Below are positions 6,832 through 15,142 of a DNA stretch of 27,190 nt, piece by piece. Made by a program: the position numbers and the translations under genes. The notes beneath the pieces are model-generated. The model was not told the origin of the DNA. It was given only the letters and a program-made list of their open reading frames with translations, and searched no databases. Within the stretch, counting starts at the first letter, position 1. Each line of letters opens with the position of its first letter. The stretch comes from an uncultured Acetatifactor sp. Lineage in GTDB: Bacteria > Bacillota > Clostridia > Lachnospirales > Lachnospiraceae. The stretch lies in the NCBI GenBank assembly GCA_910585665.1, contig CAJUFI010000060.1, positions 1 through 27,190 on the forward strand, written 5' to 3'.

Positions 6832-8257
6832 AACCGTCACCTCCTTTGCGTCGACCACGGACACGGCGAAGCACCTTGACGGCCACAATCAGCACTACCA
6901 GAACCACCACTGCCGTCGGCGCATACGCACGGACGATCTCTTCCCTGGTCTTCTCAAAAGCCATAGAATAGTAGTCTGTCCGGTAAATTGTCTTTAATAT
7001 CTCCTGAGATTCCTTATAATTCCCTTCCCAGTAAAGCTCCCTGCCGATAGCGTCCTTTGCCACACTGTAGTTATGGTTCATGCTCAATGCCTGACGCCAA
7101 TACCCTACTGCAGCCTCTCTCTCTCCTTCTGCCTCCAGCTTTACGGCATTGAATATCGCATCCGCATATCTGGTAGGCTTCATTACCGTAATGGATTTCG
7201 ACAATCTGTCAGCCACCAGCACCTTGTTGCCGTGTCCCAGCCACCGTACGCTTGTGGGGTTCCTGAAGCAGCCGTCCTTATCGCCGCTGCCGCCGAATAT
7301 GAAAAGCAGATTGGATGCCTCGTCATAGGTGAAAATACGGCTCGTGCCACTATCCAGTACCATATACATGCCGTACTCGTTACAATCAATATAGGTCAGC
7401 GAAGACATGCCCGTGGTTATATCGCCCTCCGGAGGATTCTTTTGCCAGTCTTCCGGCATGATATCATCACCATTCACATTCAGGAGACGAATGGGATTCT
7501 CTACGTCTGTACTGCGAATCGTGGTATAAATGAATCCCTTATCATTGACGGTCATGGATGTATACTCTGTGGGAAGCACCAGCGCCTGTCCGCTCAGCTG
7601 CTCTTCCGAGGCAAGCATACGGAAAAAGATATCCAACACAGAAATGGAAACTGTGGTGGTGCCGAAATAGCGCTGGAACTCGTTGTCCGAGCTGACCTCC
7701 AGAATACCCTCATACAGGTTGGTGGCAATAATATACATACGATCCAGACTGTCTACCACAATTTGGCTTGGCTTGTATACAACGGCCAAATCCAAGCCCT
7801 TCGGCTGCCCAAAGGAATTGATCAGCTTATAGTCTGCGCCAAATACCAGCACACGGCTGTTTTCAGGCTCACAGACATACAATGTCCCTTCCTCTGTCAC
7901 AAAGATGCCTTCCGGATTTGAAATCGTTACGGCATTGTTCTCCAAATCCTGATATTCCGAAAGAATATGCTTTACTTTAAAATCATAATCCAATACTAAA
8001 ATCGCATTGGCCGTCGCCACATAGACAGAATCATCTGTGACGAACATGGAAGCCAGATTGTCAAGGTTATCCACTCCCTCGATATCACCGGCATGATAAA
8101 CCTTATCCACTTCATAGGAAACTGGCGCAGACCTGAAACCTTCTCCGCAGCCAAAGAAATAATTGGCCGTCCCTTCTGCCAAAGCGGTCATAGGAGAGAT
8201 AAGCACCATAAGCCCTGTCAGCAGATACAACAAATAATTTTTCACCTTTTTTCTCAT
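6818..8257 (-). CDS. Membrane-anchored NHL-repeat beta-propeller protein with TPR-like segment
   Basis: A 479-residue exported protein: signal peptide (MRKKVKNYLLYLLTGLMVLISP, cut near ALA-EG), then repeated NHL-like blades to about residue 360, for example NPEGIFVTEEGTLYV followed by CEPENSRVLVF, and NPTSVRWLGHGNKVLVADR. A helical TPR-like part follows (about 370-440: AEGEREAAVGYWRQALSMN, then NYKESQEILKTIY), then a C-terminal membrane helix (APTAVVVLVVLIVAVKVL) with a basic cytoplasmic tail. NHL propellers usually bind proteins, RNA or glycans, so a ligand-binding or assembly role outside the membrane is likely. I chose the ATG at 8257 because GGGAGG lies six bases upstream; the GTG two codons earlier would leave no spacing. 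It follows permease A by 12 bases. Confidence 0.78.
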   Translation of the reverse strand: MRKKVKNYLLYLLTGLMVLISPMTALAEGTANYFFGCGEGFRSAPVSYEVDKVYHAGDIEGVDNLDNLASMFVTDDSVYVATANAILVLDYDFKVKHILSEYQDLENNAVTISNPEGIFVTEEGTLYVCEPENSRVLVFGADYKLINSFGQPKGLDLAVVYKPSQIVVDSLDRMYIIATNLYEGILEVSSDNEFQRYFGTTTVSISVLDIFFRMLASEEQLSGQALVLPTEYTSMTVNDKGFIYTTIRSTDVENPIRLLNVNGDDIMPEDWQKNPPEGDITTGMSSLTYIDCNEYGMYMVLDSGTSRIFTYDEASNLLFIFGGSGDKDGCFRNPTSVRWLGHGNKVLVADRLSKSITVMKPTRYADAIFNAVKLEAEGEREAAVGYWRQALSMNHNYSVAKDAIGRELYWEGNYKESQEILKTIYRTDYYSMAFEKTREEIVRAYAPTAVVVLVVLIVAVKVLRRVRGRRKGGDGYANG

Positions 8258-8269
8258 CTTCACCCTCCC

Positions 8270-9181
8270 TTAATCCTTCATACCGGAGGTAGCCATTGTT
8301 TCCATGACGTTGCTCTGGGTGATGATAAAGATCAGCACCGGGAGAATGAACAAAAGCAACGATGCTGCCGATGCCATTCCCTGACGCGCTATGCCTGTCG
8401 CCGCAATTCGGGAAAGCATATAGCTTAAGGGCTTGATATTCTCTGTGTAGAGATAGCTTCCGCCTGTGTTGCCCCAGAGATTCTGAAATGTAAAAATGAA
8501 TACCGTCATCAGAGCAGGTTTTACTACCGGCAGTATAATGGCAGTGAGCGTCTTAAAATAACTGGCTCCATCGATCTTTGCCGCCTCAATCAGAGAATCC
8601 GGAAGCATTTCCATAAAGTTCTGCAGCAGATACAGTCCCAGCGTGGAAGCGAATGAAGGCAGAATCACTGCCCAAAGACTGTCCATTAATCCCAGCCTGG
8701 TGATGATGATGTAGTTGGGAACAGCCGTCACCGCACCGGAGAACATCAGGGCATATACTACCATATTGCTCATCAGCTTCTTGCCGCGGAATTGAGACTT
8801 TGCCAACGGAAACGCCGCCATAGCCGAAAGCAGAATCTGTCCCAGGCATCCTACAATCACCAGCACCCCTGTGTTGAACAGATATCTGGTAAAGGGCACC
8901 AGGGAATCGCTGGCATACTCCAGCAAATCCTTAAAATTCTGCCCCGTGGGGTTCTGAGGCACGACGGTAGGCGGGTAGCGATACAGCTCGCGCATGGGTT
9001 TAAACGCATTTCCTACCATAAACGCAACCGGGAACAAGGCAAATACCGCAAACAGCGCTATAAAAACCAGCAAAAACACTGTACCTCCCACACTGCGGTT
9101 GCTGCGGCCCTTGGTAAAATACCGTACAAAGGCTTTGCGGAAACCGCCTGTGGCTTTGATTTGTTTCAACCATTTTGTCAT
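8270..9181 (-). CDS. Carbohydrate ABC transporter permease, MalG type (system A)
   Basis: This 303-residue permease has a basic N-terminus (KWLKQIKATGGFRKAFVRYF), six predicted membrane helices and a classical EAA loop at about residues 198-220 (LIEAAKIDGASYFKTL...ILP). The extracellular loop KPMRELYRYPPTVVP and the conserved NTGVLV region place it in the MalG/YtcP/LplC branch, whose members import complex or uronic-acid-containing oligosaccharides. That placement rests on recognition, not on a search. The ATG follows GGTGGGGACTTAAT, and the preceding permease gene ends one base upstream. The two form a permease heterodimer, the first of two pairs in this cluster. Confidence 0.9.
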   Translation of the reverse strand: MTKWLKQIKATGGFRKAFVRYFTKGRSNRSVGGTVFLLVFIALFAVFALFPVAFMVGNAFKPMRELYRYPPTVVPQNPTGQNFKDLLEYASDSLVPFTRYLFNTGVLVIVGCLGQILLSAMAAFPLAKSQFRGKKLMSNMVVYALMFSGAVTAVPNYIIITRLGLMDSLWAVILPSFASTLGLYLLQNFMEMLPDSLIEAAKIDGASYFKTLTAIILPVVKPALMTVFIFTFQNLWGNTGGSYLYTENIKPLSYMLSRIAATGIARQGMASAASLLLFILPVLIFIITQSNVMETMATSGMKD

Positions 9182-9182
9182 A

Positions 9183-10100
9183 TTAAGTCCCCACCTTTCG
9201 CAGAACTTTCTGGATTAGCCTGTTACATCCCACCATCAGTACAAAGAGCACTACCGCGATAGCAGAGGCATATCCCATTTCAAGCCGGGTGGTACCATAA
9301 TCGCTCAGATGATCCACAATACTGTGAGTTGCATAACCTGTACTGGGGAATCCTGTCAACGCAGATCCGCTGATGGAAAAGGCTCCTGTAATTGCCATGA
9401 TGGCACCGAACAGCAGCACCGGCTTCATGGACGGAAGCACTATGTACCACAGCTCCTGCCATCTGTTGGTGATTCCATCCACCATGCCCGCTTCCTGCAG
9501 AGAACGATCCACACCCTGCAGACCGGCAATGAAACTCAGGAATCCGATACCGAAGCTCATCCACAACTGCACAAGCAAAATGATTGTCATCATGTATTTG
9601 GCATCATGCAGCCACAGAATGGCACCATCCGTAATTCCCAGACTCGTCAGCATTGCGTTGATATATCCCGTAGAGTCATCTGAGAAAATCAATGTCCATA
9701 TCATATAAGCATTACCGGACAGGGACGGGCCATACAGAACCACTGTCATTACAACCCTTAGCTTATCCGGAAGCTCACAAAGCATCCAGGCCATGGTAAA
9801 GGAAAGCATATATCCTACCGGTCCTACGATAACCGCCATGATAAAGGTGTTCTGCAGCGCCTTCATAAACAGGTCATCATTCAGGAACAAGTCAATGTAG
9901 TTGTTCAGTCCCACAAATCTTGGTGTCTGGATTACGTTATAATCCGTAAAGCTCATCACTACGGAAAAAAGTACCGGAACCACTACGAACACGATAAATG
10001 CGAGTGAAAAGGGCAATATCATCAGATAGACTTCCTTCTTCGTTCGCAGCTCGGTAAGAAGCGGAACCTTTTTATTTACTGCTTTTCCTTTATTGCTCAT
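9183..10100 (-). CDS. Sugar ABC transporter permease, MalF/UgpA type (system A)
   Basis: This 305-residue permease begins with MSNKGKAVNKK and has a first helix at about residues 25-48. Family features include SFTDYNVIQTPRFVGLNNY, the NTFIMAVIVGPVGYMLSF helix, and the EAA loop at about 202-226 (QEAGMVDGITNRWQELW...LPSMKP). In that loop the second conserved Ala is Gly. I chose the ATG at 10100, four bases after the upstream stop and preceded by CGGAGTGA. The longest open frame would extend 32 codons into the upstream binding-protein gene without a ribosome binding site. It is co-transcribed with the multi-domain binding protein and probably uses it. Confidence 0.9.
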   Translation of the reverse strand: MSNKGKAVNKKVPLLTELRTKKEVYLMILPFSLAFIVFVVVPVLFSVVMSFTDYNVIQTPRFVGLNNYIDLFLNDDLFMKALQNTFIMAVIVGPVGYMLSFTMAWMLCELPDKLRVVMTVVLYGPSLSGNAYMIWTLIFSDDSTGYINAMLTSLGITDGAILWLHDAKYMMTIILLVQLWMSFGIGFLSFIAGLQGVDRSLQEAGMVDGITNRWQELWYIVLPSMKPVLLFGAIMAITGAFSISGSALTGFPSTGYATHSIVDHLSDYGTTRLEMGYASAIAVVLFVLMVGCNRLIQKVLRKVGT

Positions 10101-10104
10101 AACA

Positions 10105-13020
10105 TCACTCCGTTTCCAAACCATATTCCTCGCGTTTCTTAGTAATTTCCGCATCCACTGATTCCACATACCCTGCCAATGTATCCAACCGGTCAAGGCT
10201 GATGTCGTTGATTACAGCATAAAACGCATTTTCCAAGTTACGTCCAGTCAGATACGAACCAGGAATCTGGCGAATCTCCCTGAGCCAATCCAGGCTTTCA
10301 TCCAACACTGCCGATACCTCCACCGGCCAGCTGGCTTGCTTGAAGGACTCCAGATTCGCGACCATATATCTTCCGGAAGAGCCCAGCACCGCTTCCATCT
10401 CGCGCGCATAACCCGTCTGCACATCTGCAGATATCCACCATTTTATGAATTCCCATGACTCATTCTGAGATTGGTTCTTCTCAACAGTGGGCTTGATTAT
10501 CGCCGACGAGCTGGTAGTTACAGGTATGCTGTGGTCTATCGATCCGTCTTCTTTTATGGTTCCCGGTAAAAGGCCGATACCCCATTTGCCGCTAATCTCC
10601 GGTGCGGAAATGCTCAGCCTGTTATAATAGGAGATGTCCATGATCGCCAGAGGCACACTCCCCAAACGGAAACGTGTCACAAAGTCGATGCTGGCGGAGA
10701 AACCGTATTTTGTATAGAAATTCGCCCATGTCTCAAAGCAGTCTATCGACTCCTCTCCCAGCAACAGGGTTTTTGTGCCCTCCTCATTATACAGTTCCGC
10801 ATCATTCTGATAGAGCATGGATAAATACACACTGTTAATAGCCTTGGAAGTCCCTACTCCGCTGCCTGCTCCCAGAGTCTGCATAGATTCCCTGTCCAGG
10901 TATACCTGCATATTGTAGGTTGCGAGGGAAGGAATAATGCTGATCAAATCATCCCATGTATCCGGCACCATGATACCATATTTAGCCAAAATATCCTTTC
11001 GATAGAACAGGACCGGGAAGCTCATCTGATCCGGGATTCCATAATAATTTCCTTCAAACTCATAAGTATCTACTGCAGCTTCTGCAAATTGTGAAGCTAC
11101 TTCTTTAAAATCATCGAACTGAGCAAGATTATATGCCGCCCCTCGATATCCCAGTTCCATGGGGAGCGTATTGGAAAGCCCTATCGCCACATCCGGCCCG
11201 GTTCCTCCCGCCACAGCTGTCATGATAATAGAAGCATCCACCAGCTTCAAATCCACTGCAATATTCGTCTTGGGCGTAAAGCTCTCATTAATCAGGCGCC
11301 TCAGCACATCCATCTGATCGCGTCCTGTGGAAATCCATACCGTGATGGTCTTATCTGTCTGTGTCTCGCCATCTTCCGTAGCTACATTATAGTCATTGGT
11401 AAAGGACCCCACAAAGGACAGAACCTCATGCTTTACATTCTGGAAAAAATTACCTTCTGCTCTTGGAAGCTTATTACCGGATCCCTGCATCTCCAGCCAG
11501 TCTATGGTCAAAGCCTGCTGGGAAAGCGTCAGCACACCAGCGCCCAAAGCAGTGATATAGTCCGCTATGGATGTAACCTTGTCGGTAATCTTGCTGGGTG
11601 TCTCCGCAATCTCAAAAAGCATCGTGGAGGCCCTCTCTATAGACGCGCTCACATCCGTAGTTCCGCCCGTGATATCCGTCACCTGATTGTACACTCCCTC
11701 CAGGCGCTCGGCCACATGGGCCAGATTTTGAGTCAGATTAGGAATACGCTTGGTCAGCTGGTAATCCTGATAGCGCGTCGGAGAAGTGCTTGTAATCGCC
11801 GTGATCGAATAATACACTTCTGAAAGCTCCTCGATTGTGGACTGCAGCTCCAGTGCGGCTTCCGCATATCCTCCCGGCGCACAGGTCAGGCGAATCGTAT
11901 TTGTCCCCTGCTCCAGGTAAAAATACAAATCTTCTCCCGCCACCGACTGAAAATAGCTTGTCTGGAAGTTTGTGGAATATGCAAATCTTACATCCTCCGC
12001 CTCGGCGAAAGGAACCTTTCCATTAATGGAAACCCTGCGCACTGCGGAAAATCCCACGCTCTCTTTCTGCTTATATCTTACAGCAATGCGGTAAAGACCG
12101 CTCTGAGGCGCTTCCACCTGCCACTCCAGCCATTCTCCTGCCTTCTTCCAGCCATCGCCGCCTATGGTGTTCAGTACGATATAGGAGGGATGATAGGGTT
12201 CTGAAAGCGCTGAAGTACGGTCATTCTGAGGGTAAAAGCTGGGATTCGACTTCAGCCATGCATCCTCACCCTGTACCCGCAGTTCGGCATTCTCGATAAT
12301 CTGTGCCCCCTCTGCCTGTTTTTCACTGAGCCAGGCGGCATAATCTTTTAAATCCTCCGCCGGCCTCACCACAATGCTCCGTATGGCCATCCGATCCTTC
12401 ACTGCCTGGAAAGCCAGCGTATTGCTTCCTTTTTCCAGGTAGAACTTCAATCCGTTGCCATCACCATAGTATCCTTCGCTGTCTGTCAGAGACACCTTCT
12501 GCCAGTCCGCTACTTCTTCCTGGGGCGGAAAAGCCTGATTGCCTTCCATATTCTTGTAGTCCTGGTTTTCGTCTGCATACATACGGTAAAATACCAATGG
12601 GGAAGCCTGTGCGTAAGGCACTTCTCCATTCAGGAGAAGGTTCATCTGTATATCGTTGCCGCCTTCAGACACCACAGCGTATTCCACATCAATCTGGTAC
12701 AGACCAGCTGTCTGGACATCCACATTCCAGCTAATCTCCCCGCTGGTCCCCGTTTGCACGGCATCGCCGTCCACTGTCACATCCATGCTGTCGGTTTCCG
12801 CATAATCAGCGCCCTTCAGGATCACTGTGTCCGCTCCGCTTCCGGCAGAGGCATGCTGCTCCAGATAATCCCCATAAGAGTCTGCCGTCTCATATACCGG
12901 CACCCTACCCTGTACCCTGCTCTCTTCTGATATAGCCGCAGCCGCAGCGGGTATGGGCGGTACGCAGGAACAGGCCAGAACAAGCGCTAATGTCATGGTT
13001 TTTTTCAAAAATTTGCGCAT
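10105..13020 (-). CDS. Extracellular solute-binding protein with two N-terminal carbohydrate-binding-like modules
   Basis: At 971 residues this is about twice the normal size of a family 1 solute-binding protein. A signal sequence (residues 1-28) contains VLAC, a possible lipobox, and an AAAAA signal peptidase I-like site, so anchoring is uncertain. Two related beta-rich modules follow, at about 80-220 and 255-390. Each has an AGLYQIDVEY- or SGLYRIAVRY-type strand, an LNGEVPYA or INGKVPFA turn, and a FYLEKGSNTL or FYLEQGTNTI turn, the pattern of CBM6/CBM35-like sugar-binding domains. A helical stalk spans about 395-540. The binding-protein domain runs from about 557 to 960 (KTITVWISTGRDQMDVLRRL...GGTGPDVAIG...YGIPDQ). 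The ATG follows GGGAG at good spacing. Function, inferred: captures a polymeric or branched glycan and hands fragments to permease pair A. Confidence 0.85.
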   Translation of the reverse strand: MRKFLKKTMTLALVLACSCVPPIPAAAAAISEESRVQGRVPVYETADSYGDYLEQHASAGSGADTVILKGADYAETDSMDVTVDGDAVQTGTSGEISWNVDVQTAGLYQIDVEYAVVSEGGNDIQMNLLLNGEVPYAQASPLVFYRMYADENQDYKNMEGNQAFPPQEEVADWQKVSLTDSEGYYGDGNGLKFYLEKGSNTLAFQAVKDRMAIRSIVVRPAEDLKDYAAWLSEKQAEGAQIIENAELRVQGEDAWLKSNPSFYPQNDRTSALSEPYHPSYIVLNTIGGDGWKKAGEWLEWQVEAPQSGLYRIAVRYKQKESVGFSAVRRVSINGKVPFAEAEDVRFAYSTNFQTSYFQSVAGEDLYFYLEQGTNTIRLTCAPGGYAEAALELQSTIEELSEVYYSITAITSTSPTRYQDYQLTKRIPNLTQNLAHVAERLEGVYNQVTDITGGTTDVSASIERASTMLFEIAETPSKITDKVTSIADYITALGAGVLTLSQQALTIDWLEMQGSGNKLPRAEGNFFQNVKHEVLSFVGSFTNDYNVATEDGETQTDKTITVWISTGRDQMDVLRRLINESFTPKTNIAVDLKLVDASIIMTAVAGGTGPDVAIGLSNTLPMELGYRGAAYNLAQFDDFKEVASQFAEAAVDTYEFEGNYYGIPDQMSFPVLFYRKDILAKYGIMVPDTWDDLISIIPSLATYNMQVYLDRESMQTLGAGSGVGTSKAINSVYLSMLYQNDAELYNEEGTKTLLLGEESIDCFETWANFYTKYGFSASIDFVTRFRLGSVPLAIMDISYYNRLSISAPEISGKWGIGLLPGTIKEDGSIDHSIPVTTSSSAIIKPTVEKNQSQNESWEFIKWWISADVQTGYAREMEAVLGSSGRYMVANLESFKQASWPVEVSAVLDESLDWLREIRQIPGSYLTGRNLENAFYAVINDISLDRLDTLAGYVESVDAEITKKREEYGLETE

Positions 13021-13041
13021 GTGCCATCTCCCATCATTTTA

Positions 13042-13081
13042 ACACAAGGGGTTCTTCGTTATATCAAAGAACCCCTTGTGT
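13042..13081. repeat. Strong intercistronic hairpin between the two binding-protein genes
   Basis: A perfect 15-bp stem (ACACAAGGGGTTCTT at 13042-13056, its complement at 13067-13081) surrounds a 10-base loop. It starts 8 bases after the lipoprotein gene's stop. On the minus strand it is followed by TTAAAATG, not a real T-run, so full termination is unlikely. Such hairpins after binding-protein genes usually protect the upstream message and raise the amount of binding protein over permease. Confidence 0.7.
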
Positions 13082-13089
13082 ATGAATCA

Positions 13090-14760
13090 CTACTCTGTTG
13101 CTTCCTCTTCCTCTTCCACTTCATACATCTCAAAGTCTGCCGACCATGCGCTGTCTGTTGTATAACCGTCCCTGATCAGCTTCTGCATATCAACATTATA
13201 AGCAGATTCGTAGGCGGCGCGAAGGGATTCGCCCTGGTAGTAAACCTTAGCGGAAGATATCCAGTCGATAATCTTACCGTTCTTAAACATATACCACTTG
13301 TCCGCCACAGTACGATCCATGCACCATATATACAAATCCTGGTCTATGCCATCCTCAAGCCATTTAGCTCCTTTGGCCGTATCTTCAGGCGCTACATAAT
13401 CTGCCATCCGGCTATCCCAGCCCATCCAATCCAATACCATAGACAGAACCTCGATGGGCTCCGCTTTGTTCTGAATACCGTTCGTCAGGCATATTGTCTG
13501 ACCGTCAAAACAGGCTTGCTTATAATTCTCCAGAGTCAGATAAGCATCCATCGCTTCACTGCCGACCTTGCTTTCATCAAGGCTTACGCCGCTTCCCCAG
13601 GGATAAGGCACAAAGCCAAGCTCGAACAGCTGCTTGTCAATGCTATCTGCCTGCCATGCCGCACGATGCGCCATCGCAACATGCTCGCCCTTATCAAAGG
13701 TATTTCCAGGATATCCCCAGGTATCATATTCCACATTTCCATCTGCATCTGCCGTTTCAGGAACGGCACACAATCCGGCATCAATCAGCTTTAACAAAAA
13801 CTCTTCCGTCTCAAGACCGGTATCGGAAAGATAACGAAGATCTCCGTTGGAGCCAAACAGAGACTCTCCCCCGTTCGCCATCGGCGCAAAAATGGTCCAG
13901 TAGTAAGGAGCTACAAAAAGGGGATAGTCCTCCTCGCTGCCCATCAGCCTCTTCATCTCCTGCAGATAATTGAAGCAGCTGTCATAGTCCCACTGACCCA
14001 TGGCAAACATCTCTGCGGGGGTATGTTCCATACCCAGGTTCTTAATCATGGTCTTATTGTAGTAGAGACCCTCGCCTGCGATATAAGAACCGATGCCATA
14101 AGTCTTGCCAACCCAGTCAAACAGACTATTCTCCGCAAAACGGCCATCCATATCATTCGTAAAATCATAGAGCATATTATTGTTAAGCAAAGTAACGATA
14201 TGCTGGAAATAAATATCCATGATATCCGCATCAGGATTGCCGCTGGTGTAGTTCATAACCAGCTGATTGGGAATCTCTGCCCAGTCATTAGTGGGAAGGC
14301 CTACGAATGTCAGTTTTACATTATACTTCTGTTCAATGGCCTCTTTCTTCTGCTGTCTCTCCGCTCTTTTCTGATCCTTCTCAGCTTTTTTTGCCGCATC
14401 GTCATCATCTGCGTAATCCAGCCCCTCATCATCCGGATTCAAGTTGTTTAAATCGTTGTAGGCCAAAACTTTCAGCTCTACGCCGCCAAAATCGTATGCA
14501 GGGAACAATTCCGCTTCAGCATCGCCGCCTTCAGCATCACTGCTTTCAGCATCGCTGCTTTCAGCATCACCGCTTTCAGCATCACCGCTTTCATCTGCCC
14601 CCCCTTGCTGATCTTCGCTTTCCGGTGTGGAGCTTTCCGGTGTGCTGCTCCCGGGTGCGCTGCTGCCCTCTCCGGCATCATTTCCACAGCCGGCCAATGA
14701 CATGGACAACATGCATACGGACATTGCACATGCCATCGTTTTCAAAAACTTTCTTTTCAT
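13090..14760 (-). CDS. Lipoprotein extracellular solute-binding protein
   Basis: A 556-residue substrate-binding lipoprotein, the first gene of the cluster. The lipobox LAGC puts the lipidated Cys at residue 25. A flexible Ser/Pro/Glu linker follows, with a run of GDAES-type repeats (about 55-80), which spaces the domain from the membrane across the cell wall. The binding domain starts near residue 90 (YDFGGVELKVLAYND) and includes a charged Asp/Lys helix (about 118-142), a Trp-rich ligand region (YYWTIFAPMANGG, WGYPGN, PYPWGSGV) and the family-typical C-terminal helices. It is family 1-like and closest in feel to oligosaccharide binders with aromatic stacking residues. It has an ideal AAAAGGAGG site. 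It is probably the main binding protein for one or both permease pairs. Confidence 0.87.
   Translation of the reverse strand: MKRKFLKTMACAMSVCMLSMSLAGCGNDAGEGSSAPGSSTPESSTPESEDQQGGADESGDAESGDAESSDAESSDAEGGDAEAELFPAYDFGGVELKVLAYNDLNNLNPDDEGLDYADDDDAAKKAEKDQKRAERQQKKEAIEQKYNVKLTFVGLPTNDWAEIPNQLVMNYTSGNPDADIMDIYFQHIVTLLNNNMLYDFTNDMDGRFAENSLFDWVGKTYGIGSYIAGEGLYYNKTMIKNLGMEHTPAEMFAMGQWDYDSCFNYLQEMKRLMGSEEDYPLFVAPYYWTIFAPMANGGESLFGSNGDLRYLSDTGLETEEFLLKLIDAGLCAVPETADADGNVEYDTWGYPGNTFDKGEHVAMAHRAAWQADSIDKQLFELGFVPYPWGSGVSLDESKVGSEAMDAYLTLENYKQACFDGQTICLTNGIQNKAEPIEVLSMVLDWMGWDSRMADYVAPEDTAKGAKWLEDGIDQDLYIWCMDRTVADKWYMFKNGKIIDWISSAKVYYQGESLRAAYESAYNVDMQKLIRDGYTTDSAWSADFEMYEVEEEEEATE
14514..14591. repeat. 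15-bp tandem repeat inside the binding-protein linker
   Basis: Five to six imperfect copies of a 15-base unit (GCTTTCAGCATCACC and variants on the plus strand) encode successive GDAES, SDAES or GDAE pentapeptides. The copies differ by one or two bases. The 15-base period keeps the reading frame, so linker length can vary without breaking the gene. Confidence 0.8.
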
Positions 14761-14780
14761 AAAACTACCTCCTTTTTATA

Positions 14781-14815
14781 GCTCTTTTCAGAGCGCCATA
14801 AGTTGCTTTGCAACT
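14781..14815 (-). promoter_or_regulatory. Two small hairpins in the operon leader
   Basis: GCTCT/AGAGC (14781-14794) and AGTTGC/GCAACT (14801-14815) form two short perfect stems just upstream of the ribosome binding site of the lipoprotein gene. They may act on transcript stability or translation. Apart from these and the promoter, the 380-base gap at 14761-15142 shows no recognisable gene or riboswitch. Confidence 0.35.
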
Positions 14816-14991
14816 ATTGTTGCTGAAATCAAGGACTTGTCTAAGAGAATTCCTAATTGTTGATGATGACTACCTAGATAAAGCGTCCTTCCATGCCCGG
14901 GCAGCCGCAGAACATATGTATCATCCGGCGAAATGTTATATAATGATTGTCTCTGCCTCCATTTGCTTAATAAATTGTTTATGACTTATTT

Positions 14992-15020
14992 ATAATATAC
15001 CTTATTGAACAATTTGTCAA
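14992..15020 (-). promoter_or_regulatory. Sigma-A promoter of the transporter and DUF5696 operon
   Basis: On the minus strand a perfect TTGACA (15015-15020) and TATTAT (14992-14997) are separated by exactly 17 bases. Transcription should begin near 14985, giving a leader of about 225 bases before the lipoprotein gene. An inverted pair AAATTGTT (14972-14979) and AACAATTT (15008-15015) brackets the -10 box and is a candidate operator. No regulator gene is encoded beside it. Confidence 0.75.
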
Positions 15021-15142
15021 TCTATTTTGCATATTTTTTATGCAGTTTGCTTGCCAACCGGCTGCTTTCCGTCAAAAAAACTAAAATTTTGAATAATTGC
15101 CCGATGTTTTGGGCGCGAAATGAACAAATACAGATATTTTCA

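Noticed and set aside
14788..14981. A stop-free minus-strand frame of about 64 codons crossing the operon leader, with protein-like text such as NISPDDTYVLRLPGHG and LGILLDKSLISATIVAKQ
   Set aside because: It has no ATG, GTG or TTG with a ribosome binding site, begins right at the transcription start, and ends inside a leader hairpin. It could be a degraded gene end, but the evidence is too thin to annotate.
15080..15120. GCCC/GGGC mini-hairpin downstream of the S41 remnant as a terminator
   Set aside because: Only four stem pairs and no clear T-run directly after it.
14761..15142. A riboswitch in the long leader of the transporter operon
   Set aside because: I could not match any known riboswitch core; only two small simple hairpins are visible.
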